Virus record (IMG/VR): IMGVR_UViG_3300030109_005647
Coordinates: 16,465 to 80,464 of that record
From: a virus
DNA: 64,000 nt
Strand: one strand, 5' to 3'
Shown: piece after piece, positions 14,511 through 24,070 of the stretch
Layout of the letters: every line of letters starts with the position of its first letter
Position numbering within the stretch: position 1 is the stretch's first letter
The notes under the pieces: generated by a model
What the model saw: only the letters and a program-made list of their open reading frames with translations
Told to the model about the DNA's origin: nothing
Database searches by the model: none
Program-made: the position numbers and the translations under genes

Positions 14511-15698
14511 TCATTTGATGTGTAAAGGTTTCATACCTGACCAGTTTTTTCCACCTTCGTGGTTTATTTTAAACTTGCCAAACCTAGTATTACTAAATAG
14601 TTTAGAGATTTGGTTTATGTCATATTGATCTTCTTCTGCCAGATCAATAACTAAACTATCGTGGTTGCAGAACTTAACAAAAGACTTCTTGTCCTCAAGA
14701 AACTCCCAAACTTTATACATTTGCTCAAAAACTAGATCCGCTGCTGTGGATTGGATAATATAACTAATAGCATGATCCTCATCGGCATCAATCTCACGAC
14801 CGAACTGCGTGTAAACCTTACCCAAAACTTTATCAAAATACATATCTTTTAGGATTTTACGGTCGTAAATCTTATCAACCTTATCGTCGGTGCTGTTTGG
14901 GTTATAAAGCCAAGAAAAAATCCTTTTCTTTGCATTTTCTCTACTTTTAGTTCTGGTGAAAACATTCTTTAAGTTCCAGTCGTGCAAGTCCTCTTCGGGT
15001 TGGTCATGACCAAGAAGAGCAAGGGCAATGCGCAATTCACAAGCATTGAAATCCAACTCATAAAGCCAATCGTTAGTGGGGGTTAGGATCTGACGATATT
15101 TCTTTGGAAGCGTCATTACTGGAAATGAGTTTGTCTTAGTCGCCAAGCGACCTGTGACTGTTTTAAACATGTCATAATCAATATAAGGCTTACAGCCACT
15201 CACAGTCTTAAACATGTTTCGGTCTTGAACTGTAAGTCGTTCTATCTTTGTTGGATCGATATTGACCTTACGGTTTTTGATATCTGCGATAACTTTGTTA
15301 ATCTTGAGCAACTGATCGTAGTTTGTGGGTTTTGGATAGTTGGTAAAGATGTCTTCACAGATTTTATTTTTTATCTCTGCAAAGTTTTGCAAATAATGAC
15401 TTGGGATTAGGTCATATAAGCAATGATCGTCAAGAGTTAGACCTACTTCGTTTGCTGCTTTGAACGCTGCTTTGATTCTTGCTTGGACTGCGGACCACTC
15501 CCCTCTAGAACCTTCTGGGCAAAGCTCGTCCAGGGATTTACCCCCGGTGTAAAGATTAGCATACTCGACCTCCTTGTCGCGTAGATAAGTAGCATAAGAC
15601 CAAGTTTTGGTACAATTGTCTGTAATTTGTTCGCTAAATGTTCCTTTTCTATAGATTAGGGAACATTTATTTTTTTCGTCGAATGTCTGGAAAAGCAT
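14511..15698 (-). CDS. family A DNA polymerase core without an exonuclease domain
   Basis: 395 residues. Palm and fingers motifs are in order: TGRLATKTNSFP (182-193), motif A DFNACELR with the metal-binding Asp at 216, a finger-helix motif B RENAKKRIFSWLYNP (253-267), the IIQSTAADLVFEQM helix (314-327), and motif C NHDSLVID with H346-D347. The N-terminal 180 residues would be the thumb; no DxE 3'-5' exonuclease motif is visible. T4 relatives normally have a family B polymerase. RM378 is remembered to encode its family A polymerase and 3'-5' exonuclease as separate genes, and that may be so here with the exonuclease outside the window. The start overlaps nothing but follows the upstream stop directly, with GGATAC as the site. 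Confidence 0.9.
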   Translation of the reverse strand: MLFQTFDEKNKCSLIYRKGTFSEQITDNCTKTWSYATYLRDKEVEYANLYTGGKSLDELCPEGSRGEWSAVQARIKAAFKAANEVGLTLDDHCLYDLIPSHYLQNFAEIKNKICEDIFTNYPKPTNYDQLLKINKVIADIKNRKVNIDPTKIERLTVQDRNMFKTVSGCKPYIDYDMFKTVTGRLATKTNSFPVMTLPKKYRQILTPTNDWLYELDFNACELRIALALLGHDQPEEDLHDWNLKNVFTRTKSRENAKKRIFSWLYNPNSTDDKVDKIYDRKILKDMYFDKVLGKVYTQFGREIDADEDHAISYIIQSTAADLVFEQMYKVWEFLEDKKSFVKFCNHDSLVIDLAEEDQYDINQISKLFSNTRFGKFKINHEGGKNWSGMKPLHIK

Positions 15699-17027
15699 TT
15701 AGTATCCGCTGGTTGAGCCACCAGTTGTATTATCAAAAAATGAAGATGGGCTGGTGCCGTTAACTTGTTGCTGGGTTAATATACCAGTATTGGTAGGTGC
15801 TGTCAAGTAGTTTTTATTTTGGGCTCTCATTTGAGCTAAAAAATCAGATATCGCCACTGTGGTTTGAAATATATCTTTTGATTTTAAATTAGATAACATC
15901 CTTCTATATAATTTTATTTTATTTTTATTATTTAATTTTATGCCCTCTTCTATTAATCTTATATCCAAATATCTTTTTAAAAATTCTTTTTCAGGATATA
16001 TACTAAGAAATGTGTCATAGTCTATTTGATTGTTGTCTGGAAATTCATTTGGTCTAGCTCTTATTATTCTTTCTGTTTTAAACGTTGATTGTAAAAAATT
16101 GTCTTTAATACAATTTTTTTGTATTATCTTTTCTATTCTTGGTTGAAAATCAATAAAACCTACATATGACAGGTACATGTATTTTTTAAATGAAATATAA
16201 CTAATATACTCAGCTTGAAAATAACTTAAGTTAAAGTTTTGTACATCATTTCCTATACCGTAGGGAGCCATATATTTTTTAAGCTGTTTTGAATTCAAGT
16301 TTGCAACTATTGACCACGGTATGTGCTTGTTGACATAAAAACCATAAGACGCAGCAATTTTAATATAATCTGTAAAATAATCACTTGAAAGAAAATTATT
16401 CCATTTCGGGGCATCGCTACCATACTCACTATCATCAGAAAATTCAATAATTAATCCACTAGTTCTAGAACTACAGTTGACAGATGATAAATAACCTGCT
16501 AAGGTATAAGGAAAGACAGGATTGATAAGACAATATTGATAAAATTTGTCTGCATACTGCTTAAAGCTAGAGATAGTGTTTTTATCTTTTTTAGATAAAA
16601 ACATATTAATAAAATTTAGATCGATAGTTTGATTAAAATATTGATTATATTCACCTATTAAATCTTGATAAGCTTTTTTTGGATTTTCGATATCAATTAT
16701 TGTTGTCATACAAGTTCTAAAAGAGTCTCTGGCATTTAATATAAATTGAGTCATTTCATTGTAAGCATCAACAACAAAGTTAATAGCCAACAATTCTTCT
16801 TTATCTGTTAAATATTTCAAAGACGTTGGCTTTGGATATACATATCTTTGCTTTGTATCGACTTTTCCCCACAATGGTCGACCATACCAAAAATCAATCG
16901 GTCTGGATAATCCAGGAGAAACAGGGTAAATGTTTATGTTTCTTTGGTAATACTCTCTTTGGTTGAATAAGTAATCCGCTGGTAAATTATTTCTAGCAAA
17001 GGGTGCTATGTTTATATCTCTAGGCAT
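15699..17027 (-). CDS. probable virion protein of unknown function
   Basis: 442 residues, rich in Asn, Tyr and Ile, with no enzyme motif, signal peptide or coiled coil. The C-terminus is a Gly/Ser/Thr-rich tail (TSPSSFFDNTTGGSTSGY), typical of exposed virion protein ends. It lies at the downstream end of the tail block, after the 990-residue baseplate protein and directly before the polymerase gene, which points to a baseplate or tail-tip part. The ribosome site is weak. Confidence 0.5.
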   Translation of the reverse strand: MPRDINIAPFARNNLPADYLFNQREYYQRNINIYPVSPGLSRPIDFWYGRPLWGKVDTKQRYVYPKPTSLKYLTDKEELLAINFVVDAYNEMTQFILNARDSFRTCMTTIIDIENPKKAYQDLIGEYNQYFNQTIDLNFINMFLSKKDKNTISSFKQYADKFYQYCLINPVFPYTLAGYLSSVNCSSRTSGLIIEFSDDSEYGSDAPKWNNFLSSDYFTDYIKIAASYGFYVNKHIPWSIVANLNSKQLKKYMAPYGIGNDVQNFNLSYFQAEYISYISFKKYMYLSYVGFIDFQPRIEKIIQKNCIKDNFLQSTFKTERIIRARPNEFPDNNQIDYDTFLSIYPEKEFLKRYLDIRLIEEGIKLNNKNKIKLYRRMLSNLKSKDIFQTTVAISDFLAQMRAQNKNYLTAPTNTGILTQQQVNGTSPSSFFDNTTGGSTSGY

Positions 17028-17065
17028 AATATAAATAGAAATATTTTAAAATATTATTCTGGTTC

Positions 17066-20038
17066 TTACGGCTCTGCGGTTGTTCCTGCAGCATACTCAG
17101 GATATTGTTTTAATAAAGCTTCTTCTTTTTGTAATTTTTCTCTTAATTTTTGCTCTGCGAGCTTTTTATTCGCACCCTGCTTTCCTACGCCGGCGGTGCC
17201 GGCTGCTATTTGTGCGCGATACAACGCAACTTTTGAAGAATATACACCAGCTTGCTCATCTTTTGCTTTAAATTCTTGTATCAATCGATTAACTTCTCGC
17301 TCTTTGGCTTTTGAATCGCCCGCAGACATTGTTTGTGCCTTAGCCCTATTAACTTGTCTTTTTGTACTGTATTGTACCCCAGTTACCTTTGTTTCGAAAA
17401 AACCTCCGGCGCTATAATAGTGATCGACGCTTTTAACTTGATATTGTCCCTCTCCATAAAACCACCCATTTACTTTAGGATCTGTTGCTGTGTTTAATGT
17501 TGGAGTAATCACATTAAACCTCATCCCCAATTGAAATATAGGTAATCCAACAGTTGTCATTGAAACCTCAAAGATTAGGGGTATCATTTTCTTATCATAA
17601 TTAAGTTGCTCAAAAACAACTTTTTCAAGATCAGAATCTTTTATAGCCTCCAAGCCTATTTTCTTTAGAGCACCTCTATCAACGCCGCCAAAAGTAAAAG
17701 TTGGAACAAAATCTGAATCATCTACTATACTTTCTCCATCAGACTTTCTCTTGGCATATAAAATTAACCCGTGCTTTAAATCGGCATGAGCTTTTGTATT
17801 TTTAATTATTTTAAAATTAGGACTTTCACCTGTCAATGAAAAAGTAATATTCCCAAGCTGATAAGAGCCGTTAAAATCTGAAACGTTCAACAATCTCCCT
17901 TTGTTTATTCTCGCAACCGAAACAAGATTTATTAGTGATTGCATTATCTCAAATACTGACAATGAGTTTTTTGAAGTTCCATAAAGTTTTTTTGCGAGAA
18001 TGTATTTAAGATTTTTCAAAGAAATGGGCAAGTCATAAATGTCTCTGCTGATCGCCACTCTATCTTTACCTGCGAACAGTGTGATATCAGAAAAAATAAA
18101 CCTACTTCTTTTTATTGTATTCTCAGCGACTTGTGCGGCATTAGACGGGTAAACAGTATCAACAAAAGGTGTATTTCTTCGTATGTTGCTGTTTATATTA
18201 TTATATATTCTATTAAACACCAATCTAACTAAATCTCCGAACAAAATATAACGCACGGTATAAAAATTACTAAACTCTTTGACTATTTGCTCTATTGTGC
18301 CTCCTAAAACTTCTGATGTTTGAGTGGCTAACGATCTTTGTTTTTGTAGTTCATTTATTTGTTTATCTATTTCTGTAATCTGTTCGTCGACACTACCTTT
18401 TTGTTTATTTAACTGCTCGATATTTGCCGCTTTATTTCTTTCCTCGCTCGCAGAGCCTGTTTTCTTTGATTGTTGTTCTTTTATCTTACCTTGTAATAGT
18501 CTTGATTGTCGAGCTATACCCTCTTTTTTAGAGATTAGCTCCTCTATCTTATATGTGAAATTGCGAATCGCCGTGTTTTTAGCGGTTGTTTCTTGATCGG
18601 CTGTTACTGGTTTTTTTCTTGTTTTTTTTGACGCTGAGTTACCAGGATCTGACAATAAATCTTTTACTGTTCCACCGCTAGATAATATATTATTGTAGTA
18701 TTCTATTATGGATTTAGCATCGATGGTTATTTCTTTTATTACACCAGATTTTTGTATTTCAGCAGAAAAGAAAGTTTCTTCTAGTGCCTTAGATATTTGG
18801 TCCATCCTCAGATTATCAAACTTAGCCTCTGCTTTTTGCTTTTCATTATCGTAATCAGCAGTTGCTTTACCAATTAATGAATTTTTTGCGGCTTCAGCAG
18901 AATCTATAAATTTTTGTTTTTGCGCTCGTAGTTGCTCTTGAAGTGCTTTTTCTTTTCTAATAATCACTGAAGCTGCACTCTTTTCGTCTTCACCCACAGA
19001 TTCTGTGTTCGATGTGGTTATACGTCGCTGTACTTCCTCTCTATCAACACTTTGTTTTATTTGTTCATCAATTTCTGTTAAGAATTTTTTACCGTGTATT
19101 CCTTCTGCACTTCTAGCCTTGGCATAAGTTTCTGCCGCCTTTATAGCTATATCTCTCTGGGTTTTTGCGTCTTTAACGTTTCTTTCCAAAACAACTGCGG
19201 CTGAAGCTAAATCTAAATTCAAGATATCGAAAAGCTCTCTTGTGCCAAATAAACTTTCCTCTTGACCAAAATATTCAACATCAACAATTGTTTTTGAATT
19301 TTCTTCTAGGTTAAGATTTGTTTTTATTAAATTTAAACTCAACGAAAAAGCTAAAGCCTCAGAATTTAAAGCATACTTTTCATTTATTTCTTTATTTGAA
19401 GTTGAGTATGATATAGTTATTTTAGTAAACCACGGACTAACACCAGTTCTACCAGCCGCTCTAAACACCTGGGCATATGTCAAGCTTTCACCAAAAACCG
19501 CTTCTGAACCAGGTATTTTATCCGTAAATGTATTCAAGGAGTCAAATATGAGTTTCACTTTTACATAATATGTTTTACCGAATAATGGCTGTCCAGTGCC
19601 GTCCAATCTCATTTCCAACGTTTTTAACCCTACGTTGTTTGTAGTGTAATACCCTAAGCTACCCAGACCCTTTTGTATGTTGGCAGGACTAGTCAGAGGA
19701 ATTGATAATTGTAATCCTGGGTCTTTAGCGTTTACCAAAAATAAATCTATTTTTGGCACCATTTGGGCGTATTCGTTTGGAGTTAATAAGTTTATAAAAT
19801 TAGAGTTTTTTTCTACCTCTACTTGAATCATACTATTAACAGTTTTTAAAAAGTCTTTACTTATTTTTGGTACATTGGGGGCACCTGGACCCGATACATT
19901 AGTTGTTGTGTCTATTGCCTTTTCTGATAAAGGAATTTCAGAAAAGATATCCAAAAGCATCATTTGTGGATTATTTAAAACCTCTTTATCAAATGTTTTG
20001 CCGCTAGTATCGGTATTTTTTTGAATTGGATCTGTCAT
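17066..20038 (-). CDS. large baseplate protein, hub-like C-terminus with a central coiled coil
   Basis: 990 residues. The first 270 are beta-rich. Residues about 280-600 are dense in Lys, Glu, Gln and Ala with heptads (for example around KQKFIDSAEAAKNSLIGKA and INELQKQRSLATQ), a long coiled coil. Residues about 840-900 contain FQLGMRFNVITPTLN, then VNGWFYGEGQYQVKSVDHYYSAGGFFET, resembling the domain in gpD/gp27-type hub proteins in which a G-x-Y-x-V-x-x-V-x-H strand precedes a Gly-rich turn. The C-terminus is again helical. The next gene upstream is gp53/LysM-like, fitting a baseplate cluster. The coiled-coil insertion is unusual for a hub. Confidence 0.45.
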   Translation of the reverse strand: MTDPIQKNTDTSGKTFDKEVLNNPQMMLLDIFSEIPLSEKAIDTTTNVSGPGAPNVPKISKDFLKTVNSMIQVEVEKNSNFINLLTPNEYAQMVPKIDLFLVNAKDPGLQLSIPLTSPANIQKGLGSLGYYTTNNVGLKTLEMRLDGTGQPLFGKTYYVKVKLIFDSLNTFTDKIPGSEAVFGESLTYAQVFRAAGRTGVSPWFTKITISYSTSNKEINEKYALNSEALAFSLSLNLIKTNLNLEENSKTIVDVEYFGQEESLFGTRELFDILNLDLASAAVVLERNVKDAKTQRDIAIKAAETYAKARSAEGIHGKKFLTEIDEQIKQSVDREEVQRRITTSNTESVGEDEKSAASVIIRKEKALQEQLRAQKQKFIDSAEAAKNSLIGKATADYDNEKQKAEAKFDNLRMDQISKALEETFFSAEIQKSGVIKEITIDAKSIIEYYNNILSSGGTVKDLLSDPGNSASKKTRKKPVTADQETTAKNTAIRNFTYKIEELISKKEGIARQSRLLQGKIKEQQSKKTGSASEERNKAANIEQLNKQKGSVDEQITEIDKQINELQKQRSLATQTSEVLGGTIEQIVKEFSNFYTVRYILFGDLVRLVFNRIYNNINSNIRRNTPFVDTVYPSNAAQVAENTIKRSRFIFSDITLFAGKDRVAISRDIYDLPISLKNLKYILAKKLYGTSKNSLSVFEIMQSLINLVSVARINKGRLLNVSDFNGSYQLGNITFSLTGESPNFKIIKNTKAHADLKHGLILYAKRKSDGESIVDDSDFVPTFTFGGVDRGALKKIGLEAIKDSDLEKVVFEQLNYDKKMIPLIFEVSMTTVGLPIFQLGMRFNVITPTLNTATDPKVNGWFYGEGQYQVKSVDHYYSAGGFFETKVTGVQYSTKRQVNRAKAQTMSAGDSKAKEREVNRLIQEFKAKDEQAGVYSSKVALYRAQIAAGTAGVGKQGANKKLAEQKLREKLQKEEALLKQYPEYAAGTTAEP

Positions 20039-20045
20039 GCTTTTT

Positions 20046-20387
20046 CTAGTACCCCAAAGCAGATAATATTGATTCTAAGGGAAATGGGATTAAAATATTT
20101 TGACCTAATTCCACATCTGTTTCCAAAGGTGTTTTATTGAAAGAGGCGATAACCCACCAGTATGTGGGATCTCCGTAATATTTATCTGCTAGTTTGAAAA
20201 ACCTATCAGATGACTTCCAAGTATGTGTATCTATTTGTATCCCCAAAAAATCTCTAACTTTTAAATCTTTAAAGCTTTCAAATGAATAGTGAGTAATTGA
20301 GTTGACACCGCGATTTGTTAAAACATCTGCGTATTCTTCACTATTTGTTGTTACGATTGCATTATTTCTATATCGCGATACTGCCAT
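20046..20387 (-). CDS. baseplate wedge protein, gp53-like with a LysM-type fold
   Basis: 113 residues. The segment KSSDRFFKLADKYYGDPTYWWVIASFNK followed by LGQNILIPFP is the typical pattern of LysM-like baseplate proteins (T4 gp53, XkdP and gpX relatives): 'D.L..IA..YYGDP.YWW.IA..N', then G..L.IP. These small proteins clamp baseplate wedges or the tube end, and do not bind peptidoglycan when inside the baseplate. GGAG precedes the ATG. Confidence 0.75.
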   Translation of the reverse strand: MAVSRYRNNAIVTTNSEEYADVLTNRGVNSITHYSFESFKDLKVRDFLGIQIDTHTWKSSDRFFKLADKYYGDPTYWWVIASFNKTPLETDVELGQNILIPFPLESILSALGY

Positions 20388-20417
20388 TGATTAATTTCTC
20401 CTATTTTCTTAATTGTA

Positions 20418-21092
20418 TTATTCTTTTAAGCTAGCATAATATTCTACAAATGCTTCTTGAGAGCTTTCTTCATTTAGTCCTGTTCCTAGCGCATTTGCTA
20501 CATTGTATGCTGTAATTACTTCTTCTGGTTCTGGACCAGAAGAATATATAAATTCTCCTTGCGCTGTAAAATCTTTATCGCTGACCCATCCTGGGGTTTG
20601 TTTATGTAGCACAACAAAGCCAAGATTTATTTCGTACTGTCTCTCATAAAATATACCTTCGTCTGTTCCCATAGCGGTGATGCCGCCGGCACTTCCAGGC
20701 TTTACGTCTAAGCTATTTATATACCCTTGCACTGTCGTGTATAACTTTCCATTTAAAACGGATATTTCAAAAAATGGAGGCGCACTCAACACCTTGCTCC
20801 CCCCTTGAGAGTTTACATATTTTGGATACTGGCTTCTCATAAGATTGTTTACATTATTGTGAAGATCTACAGCCGATTCAAGCTGCTTTCCTCTCGCAAC
20901 AAAAGAATAGTCTATTTCTCTTGTTACATTGGAGAAAGTTGCGATCTCGTCCATTTTTCCATACGATGCTTCAGATGCCCATTTTGGATTTAACTTCTGT
21001 TGTATAGACAAAGACGCACAACTAAACTTTGAAGAAAAGCTTCCATTTAAGTGAAGCGGCTTGATGTTTATAACTTGTATCGTACTAGTCAT
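20418..21092 (-). CDS. tail or baseplate protein, possible tube-end component
   Basis: 224 residues. A beta-rich body with KLNPKWASEASYGKMDEIATFSN, then SAPPFFEISVLNG..YTTVQGYINSLDVKPG, and a C-terminal EEV.AYN segment. The phrase 'NP.W....YG+MD.I..+..T.R' followed later by 'PP...I..G......GY+.SL' is reminiscent of proteins that join tube to baseplate in contractile systems, but I cannot name the T4 counterpart. AAAGG precedes the ATG. It lies between the tape measure and the gp53-like gene, where T4-like phages encode the baseplate-tube junction (gp48/gp54 role). Confidence 0.45.
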   Translation of the reverse strand: MTSTIQVINIKPLHLNGSFSSKFSCASLSIQQKLNPKWASEASYGKMDEIATFSNVTREIDYSFVARGKQLESAVDLHNNVNNLMRSQYPKYVNSQGGSKVLSAPPFFEISVLNGKLYTTVQGYINSLDVKPGSAGGITAMGTDEGIFYERQYEINLGFVVLHKQTPGWVSDKDFTAQGEFIYSSGPEPEEVITAYNVANALGTGLNEESSQEAFVEYYASLKE

Positions 21093-21096
21093 ATAA

Positions 21097-23487
21097 TTAA
21101 CCTTTAATGCTCATGGTTTCTCTAACTTGCCCTCTAGCAAGCTCTACTGTTCTTCTATCTAGTCTTTCGTTACCAATATTAATCGTAAACTCAGTCTTTT
21201 TCTTATCATCAGATAGTATGTCTTTCATTGCGTTTATAGATTCTGCTAGCATTATAAATGCCTCTTGGTTTATAACATTTGATCCGACCATGTTACCTCC
21301 AGCAATCATCTCTGGCTCTCTTTCACCAACAACAATTGCTTGATTCACATTAGGATTAAATGTTCTTCCTTGCGTTATTGGACCGGCATTCTTAAATCCA
21401 TAATCTACGTTTCCTTCTCCATATATAGCTTCATTTATTTTATGACCTATAAACGCTCCGCCGGCTAAAGCAGCAGTTACACCAAGAGATCCTAACATCC
21501 CAATGCCTCCAGCGGCTGTGGTGGCGGCTGCGGTGGTGGCTGTGGTGCCGGCTGCTGCGGCTACGCCACCGCCAGCAGTCGCTTGGGCTACAGCAGCAGC
21601 TTTCGATGCAGCAACAAAGGCAGGAACCTTAGCAATAAATGCCTTCATACCACCAAGTAGCCCCTGAGCCCCCATAGCTGCCGAAGATGCTAGAGATGCC
21701 GCACGTAGACCTTTAAATAATACAATCGCGCCTTTTATTATTGCTAGTGATTTAAAAGCAATAACTAAACTGCCAATAACCGTAACCATACCTCCAAGAA
21801 AAAATAAAATTGGAGCTAAGAATATTTTAAGCCTATCGAACATTCTAGCAAGCTTATTAATTGCCACTGTTAATGCTTTATTTCCCTCGATAGCTTTTTC
21901 TTGAGCAATTCTCTCTAGTTCTTGCCTTTTTGTGTTATCTGATGCTTGTTTAGCTAAATCGCCTATACCAGCAGCTTGTCCCTCTATAGCTTTTGTTGCG
22001 TCTTCTATGTTTTTAATGTTCTTATCGTTAAATATTTTTTCTGCCACATCTACGCCTACGCCTAAAGTATTAGCGAATGCTAATCTTTCAAAACGTTTTA
22101 GGTCACTAAATGTTCTACCGCTTTGCTCCATGCCTTTTCTTAGTAACTCAATTCTCTCTTCTTCTGTTGCGTTTAACAATTCCATAGAGTTAAGAAGGGG
22201 TCCACCAAGAATAAAGTTTAATTTTCCTGCGCTTTCCATTGCACCTTCAAATGTATCAAATTTCTTACCAACGGTTAAAAGGTCGTTCATTTCTACACCA
22301 GCCCTCTTTGCCACAACAGCCAATTCCTTGAATATTTCTATGCCTCTTTTACCGCCATGAGTGGCTATAATGTCAAAGTTTTGGTTTAAATCTTCTAGCA
22401 TCTTGTTTGGACCGACGCCAAGGGCTTGACCGAACTTTGTTAATTCCGTTGTTGTTCTTATTATTTGATCTGTAGTTTGTCCGCTACCTTGATTTAAATT
22501 TCTAAATGCTCCCGCAAGAGTTGTTGTGTTGACGCCAAATCTCTCTAGTGTTGCTGCTTGTCTAGTTAGCTCTGATCTTTGACCCGCTGACAAATTAGTA
22601 AAGTTTTGAAAGTTATCTGTCAACCCTCTGTAGGCTTGATTGGTTTCTGCGGCTGTAAAGTTAAGATCTAGAAACTGACCCTGTAAGTTTTCAACTTCTT
22701 GCCCAAATTTTTGTAACTGACCTGTTTCTCTTACAAATGCTATATCTGTCTCTCTCAGGCTCGTCAGTGTGCTTTGTGCGCCATAAGAAAGCTGTTTAAA
22801 ATTATCACCTAACTTTTTAGCCCCGGCTTTTAATGCGTCCATTGCTCTTTGTGCTAGTGCGACCGGTGTTAAAACTTCTTTTGCCGCCATTCCAGCCGAC
22901 TCTAAAGCACCACTGAAGCCTCTACCTTCTACTAAACTTTTTGCTATAATGTCAGTGACACTTCCAGCGGTTTCTTTTACGCCTGTTAGTTGGGTTATTT
23001 GATTTTTAAATATATCTCTACTGTCCGCATTGAAGTCTGCGGCATCAGATGTTATCTTTAATATTCTTTGAAGTTCTTCGCGCTGTTTTTTAAGATTAGC
23101 TGCGTTTGCTTGTGTTGTTCCGGTTAGTTTTAACTCATTGTTAACTTTTTGAAGAGCCACTTTAGCACTTTCTTCTTCGCTCTTAAAACCGAGGTCACGG
23201 GCATCTCTAATTTTTTCTGCTAGCTCTACTTGTTTGTCTAGTAATTCTATTTTTTTAACTGTGGCGTCAAGCGCAGCTTGTTCAACAGCTTGTTGCTTCT
23301 CTATCTCAGTTAAGAACTCGACTTGTTTACCAAAAGTTTTATTTAAAGCGTCTTCTACCTTTTGACCTTCTATCTTTAACTTTAATATTTCTGAAAGAGT
23401 TTTTTTCTGTTCTATTAGTAGATCATTGAATTCTTCTAGATTATCTATATCGTTTTGTGTTGGGTTATTGCCGCCACCGTCAGCCAT
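21097..23487 (-). CDS. tail tape measure-like protein
   Basis: 796 residues. The N-terminal 250 are coiled coil (EFNDLLIEQKKTLSEILKL and so on). The middle is helical. Two hydrophobic segments follow, ILFFLGGMVTVIGSLVIAF and a Gly/Ala-rich stretch rich in TTAAATTAAGGIGML-like sequence, as in tape measures that insert into the host membrane. The C-terminus has a short amphipathic end (TVELARGQVRETMSIKG). It would set tail length and be ejected ahead of DNA. By the usual rule of about 0.15 nm per residue the tail would be near 120 nm. GGGAG precedes the ATG, and the position after the tube and chaperone-like genes is canonical. Confidence 0.75.
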   Translation of the reverse strand: MADGGGNNPTQNDIDNLEEFNDLLIEQKKTLSEILKLKIEGQKVEDALNKTFGKQVEFLTEIEKQQAVEQAALDATVKKIELLDKQVELAEKIRDARDLGFKSEEESAKVALQKVNNELKLTGTTQANAANLKKQREELQRILKITSDAADFNADSRDIFKNQITQLTGVKETAGSVTDIIAKSLVEGRGFSGALESAGMAAKEVLTPVALAQRAMDALKAGAKKLGDNFKQLSYGAQSTLTSLRETDIAFVRETGQLQKFGQEVENLQGQFLDLNFTAAETNQAYRGLTDNFQNFTNLSAGQRSELTRQAATLERFGVNTTTLAGAFRNLNQGSGQTTDQIIRTTTELTKFGQALGVGPNKMLEDLNQNFDIIATHGGKRGIEIFKELAVVAKRAGVEMNDLLTVGKKFDTFEGAMESAGKLNFILGGPLLNSMELLNATEEERIELLRKGMEQSGRTFSDLKRFERLAFANTLGVGVDVAEKIFNDKNIKNIEDATKAIEGQAAGIGDLAKQASDNTKRQELERIAQEKAIEGNKALTVAINKLARMFDRLKIFLAPILFFLGGMVTVIGSLVIAFKSLAIIKGAIVLFKGLRAASLASSAAMGAQGLLGGMKAFIAKVPAFVAASKAAAVAQATAGGGVAAAAGTTATTAAATTAAGGIGMLGSLGVTAALAGGAFIGHKINEAIYGEGNVDYGFKNAGPITQGRTFNPNVNQAIVVGEREPEMIAGGNMVGSNVINQEAFIMLAESINAMKDILSDDKKKTEFTINIGNERLDRRTVELARGQVRETMSIKG

Positions 23488-23497
23488 ACTCTACTCC

Positions 23498-23821
23498 CTA
23501 CTTTAGCGGCCATTTAATGCCAGTTTCTTTTTCAAATTTTTCAACCGCTTTATCCAAACGATATCTATTGTTTAAAACACCTGGATCATTAAGACCGTGC
23601 TTTAAATAAGAATCCATATATGCTTTTTCCGAAGCTAGCGCAGCGCCGAATGCCATTACATCTGGTCTGTTCCCCCTTATTTGAAAGGCTCTCAAGCTTT
23701 GTCCTGGCTCTGCAAACATATAATAAAGCATTTGTTTTACTTTCGCACCAAAAGAAATAAGAGAGGCTTCTTCTTTTAGAAGCTTGGCATCGTTGAGATC
23801 TATAGTAATGGTTTCTTTCAT
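23498..23821 (-). CDS. small tail-region protein of unknown function
   Basis: 107 residues, mostly helical, with DLNDAKLLKEEASLISFG and RPDVMAFGAALASEKAYMDSY. No motif recognised. It lies directly upstream of the tape measure and downstream of the two chaperone-like genes, where proteins that assist tape-measure assembly are often found. The ribosome site is weak. Confidence 0.55.
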   Translation of the reverse strand: MKETITIDLNDAKLLKEEASLISFGAKVKQMLYYMFAEPGQSLRAFQIRGNRPDVMAFGAALASEKAYMDSYLKHGLNDPGVLNNRYRLDKAVEKFEKETGIKWPLK

Positions 23822-23842
23822 AAAAATAATTAGTTTTAATAA

Positions 23843-24070
23843 TCAAAAAGTGCTACTAGGCGGCAGATAATTGGTTGGTTGCGTGGCTTCTTCTGTTTTT
23901 TCTCTCTCATCTTCTTTATGATCGATTAACAGTTGAACATACCAGTCTCTTAAGCCAATGGGTAGGCTATACAATTCAAACAAGCTCCATCCTCCATAAT
24001 ATTTCATATAGAAGAAGTTCTTGTATATATTTTGCATATACTTAGGACTTAAGCCAAAAAAATTCCGCAT
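23843..24070 (-). CDS. small tail protein overlapping the gp26-like gene; possible frameshift partner
   Basis: 75 residues, with a KYYGGWSLFELYSLPIGLRDWYVQLL segment that looks like the conserved C-terminal helix-turn of tail assembly proteins, then an acidic linker and a PPSS tail. It overlaps the end of the gp26-like gene by 29 bases in the +1 frame. An ATG at 24070 has GGAGG nine bases upstream, so independent initiation is possible. The overlap also holds seven consecutive T (minus strand), where a +1 slip on TTT-T would fuse the two proteins. Both readings are compatible with the sequence. Confidence 0.65.
   Translation of the reverse strand: MRNFFGLSPKYMQNIYKNFFYMKYYGGWSLFELYSLPIGLRDWYVQLLIDHKEDEREKTEEATQPTNYLPPSSTF

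Noticed and set aside
24050-24062. A -1 frameshift of the lambda G-T type at the T-run
   Set aside because: The downstream frame is +1 relative to the gp26-like gene, and the zero-frame heptamer A-TTT-TTT is a poor -1 slip site. Only a +1 slip or independent start would give the second product.
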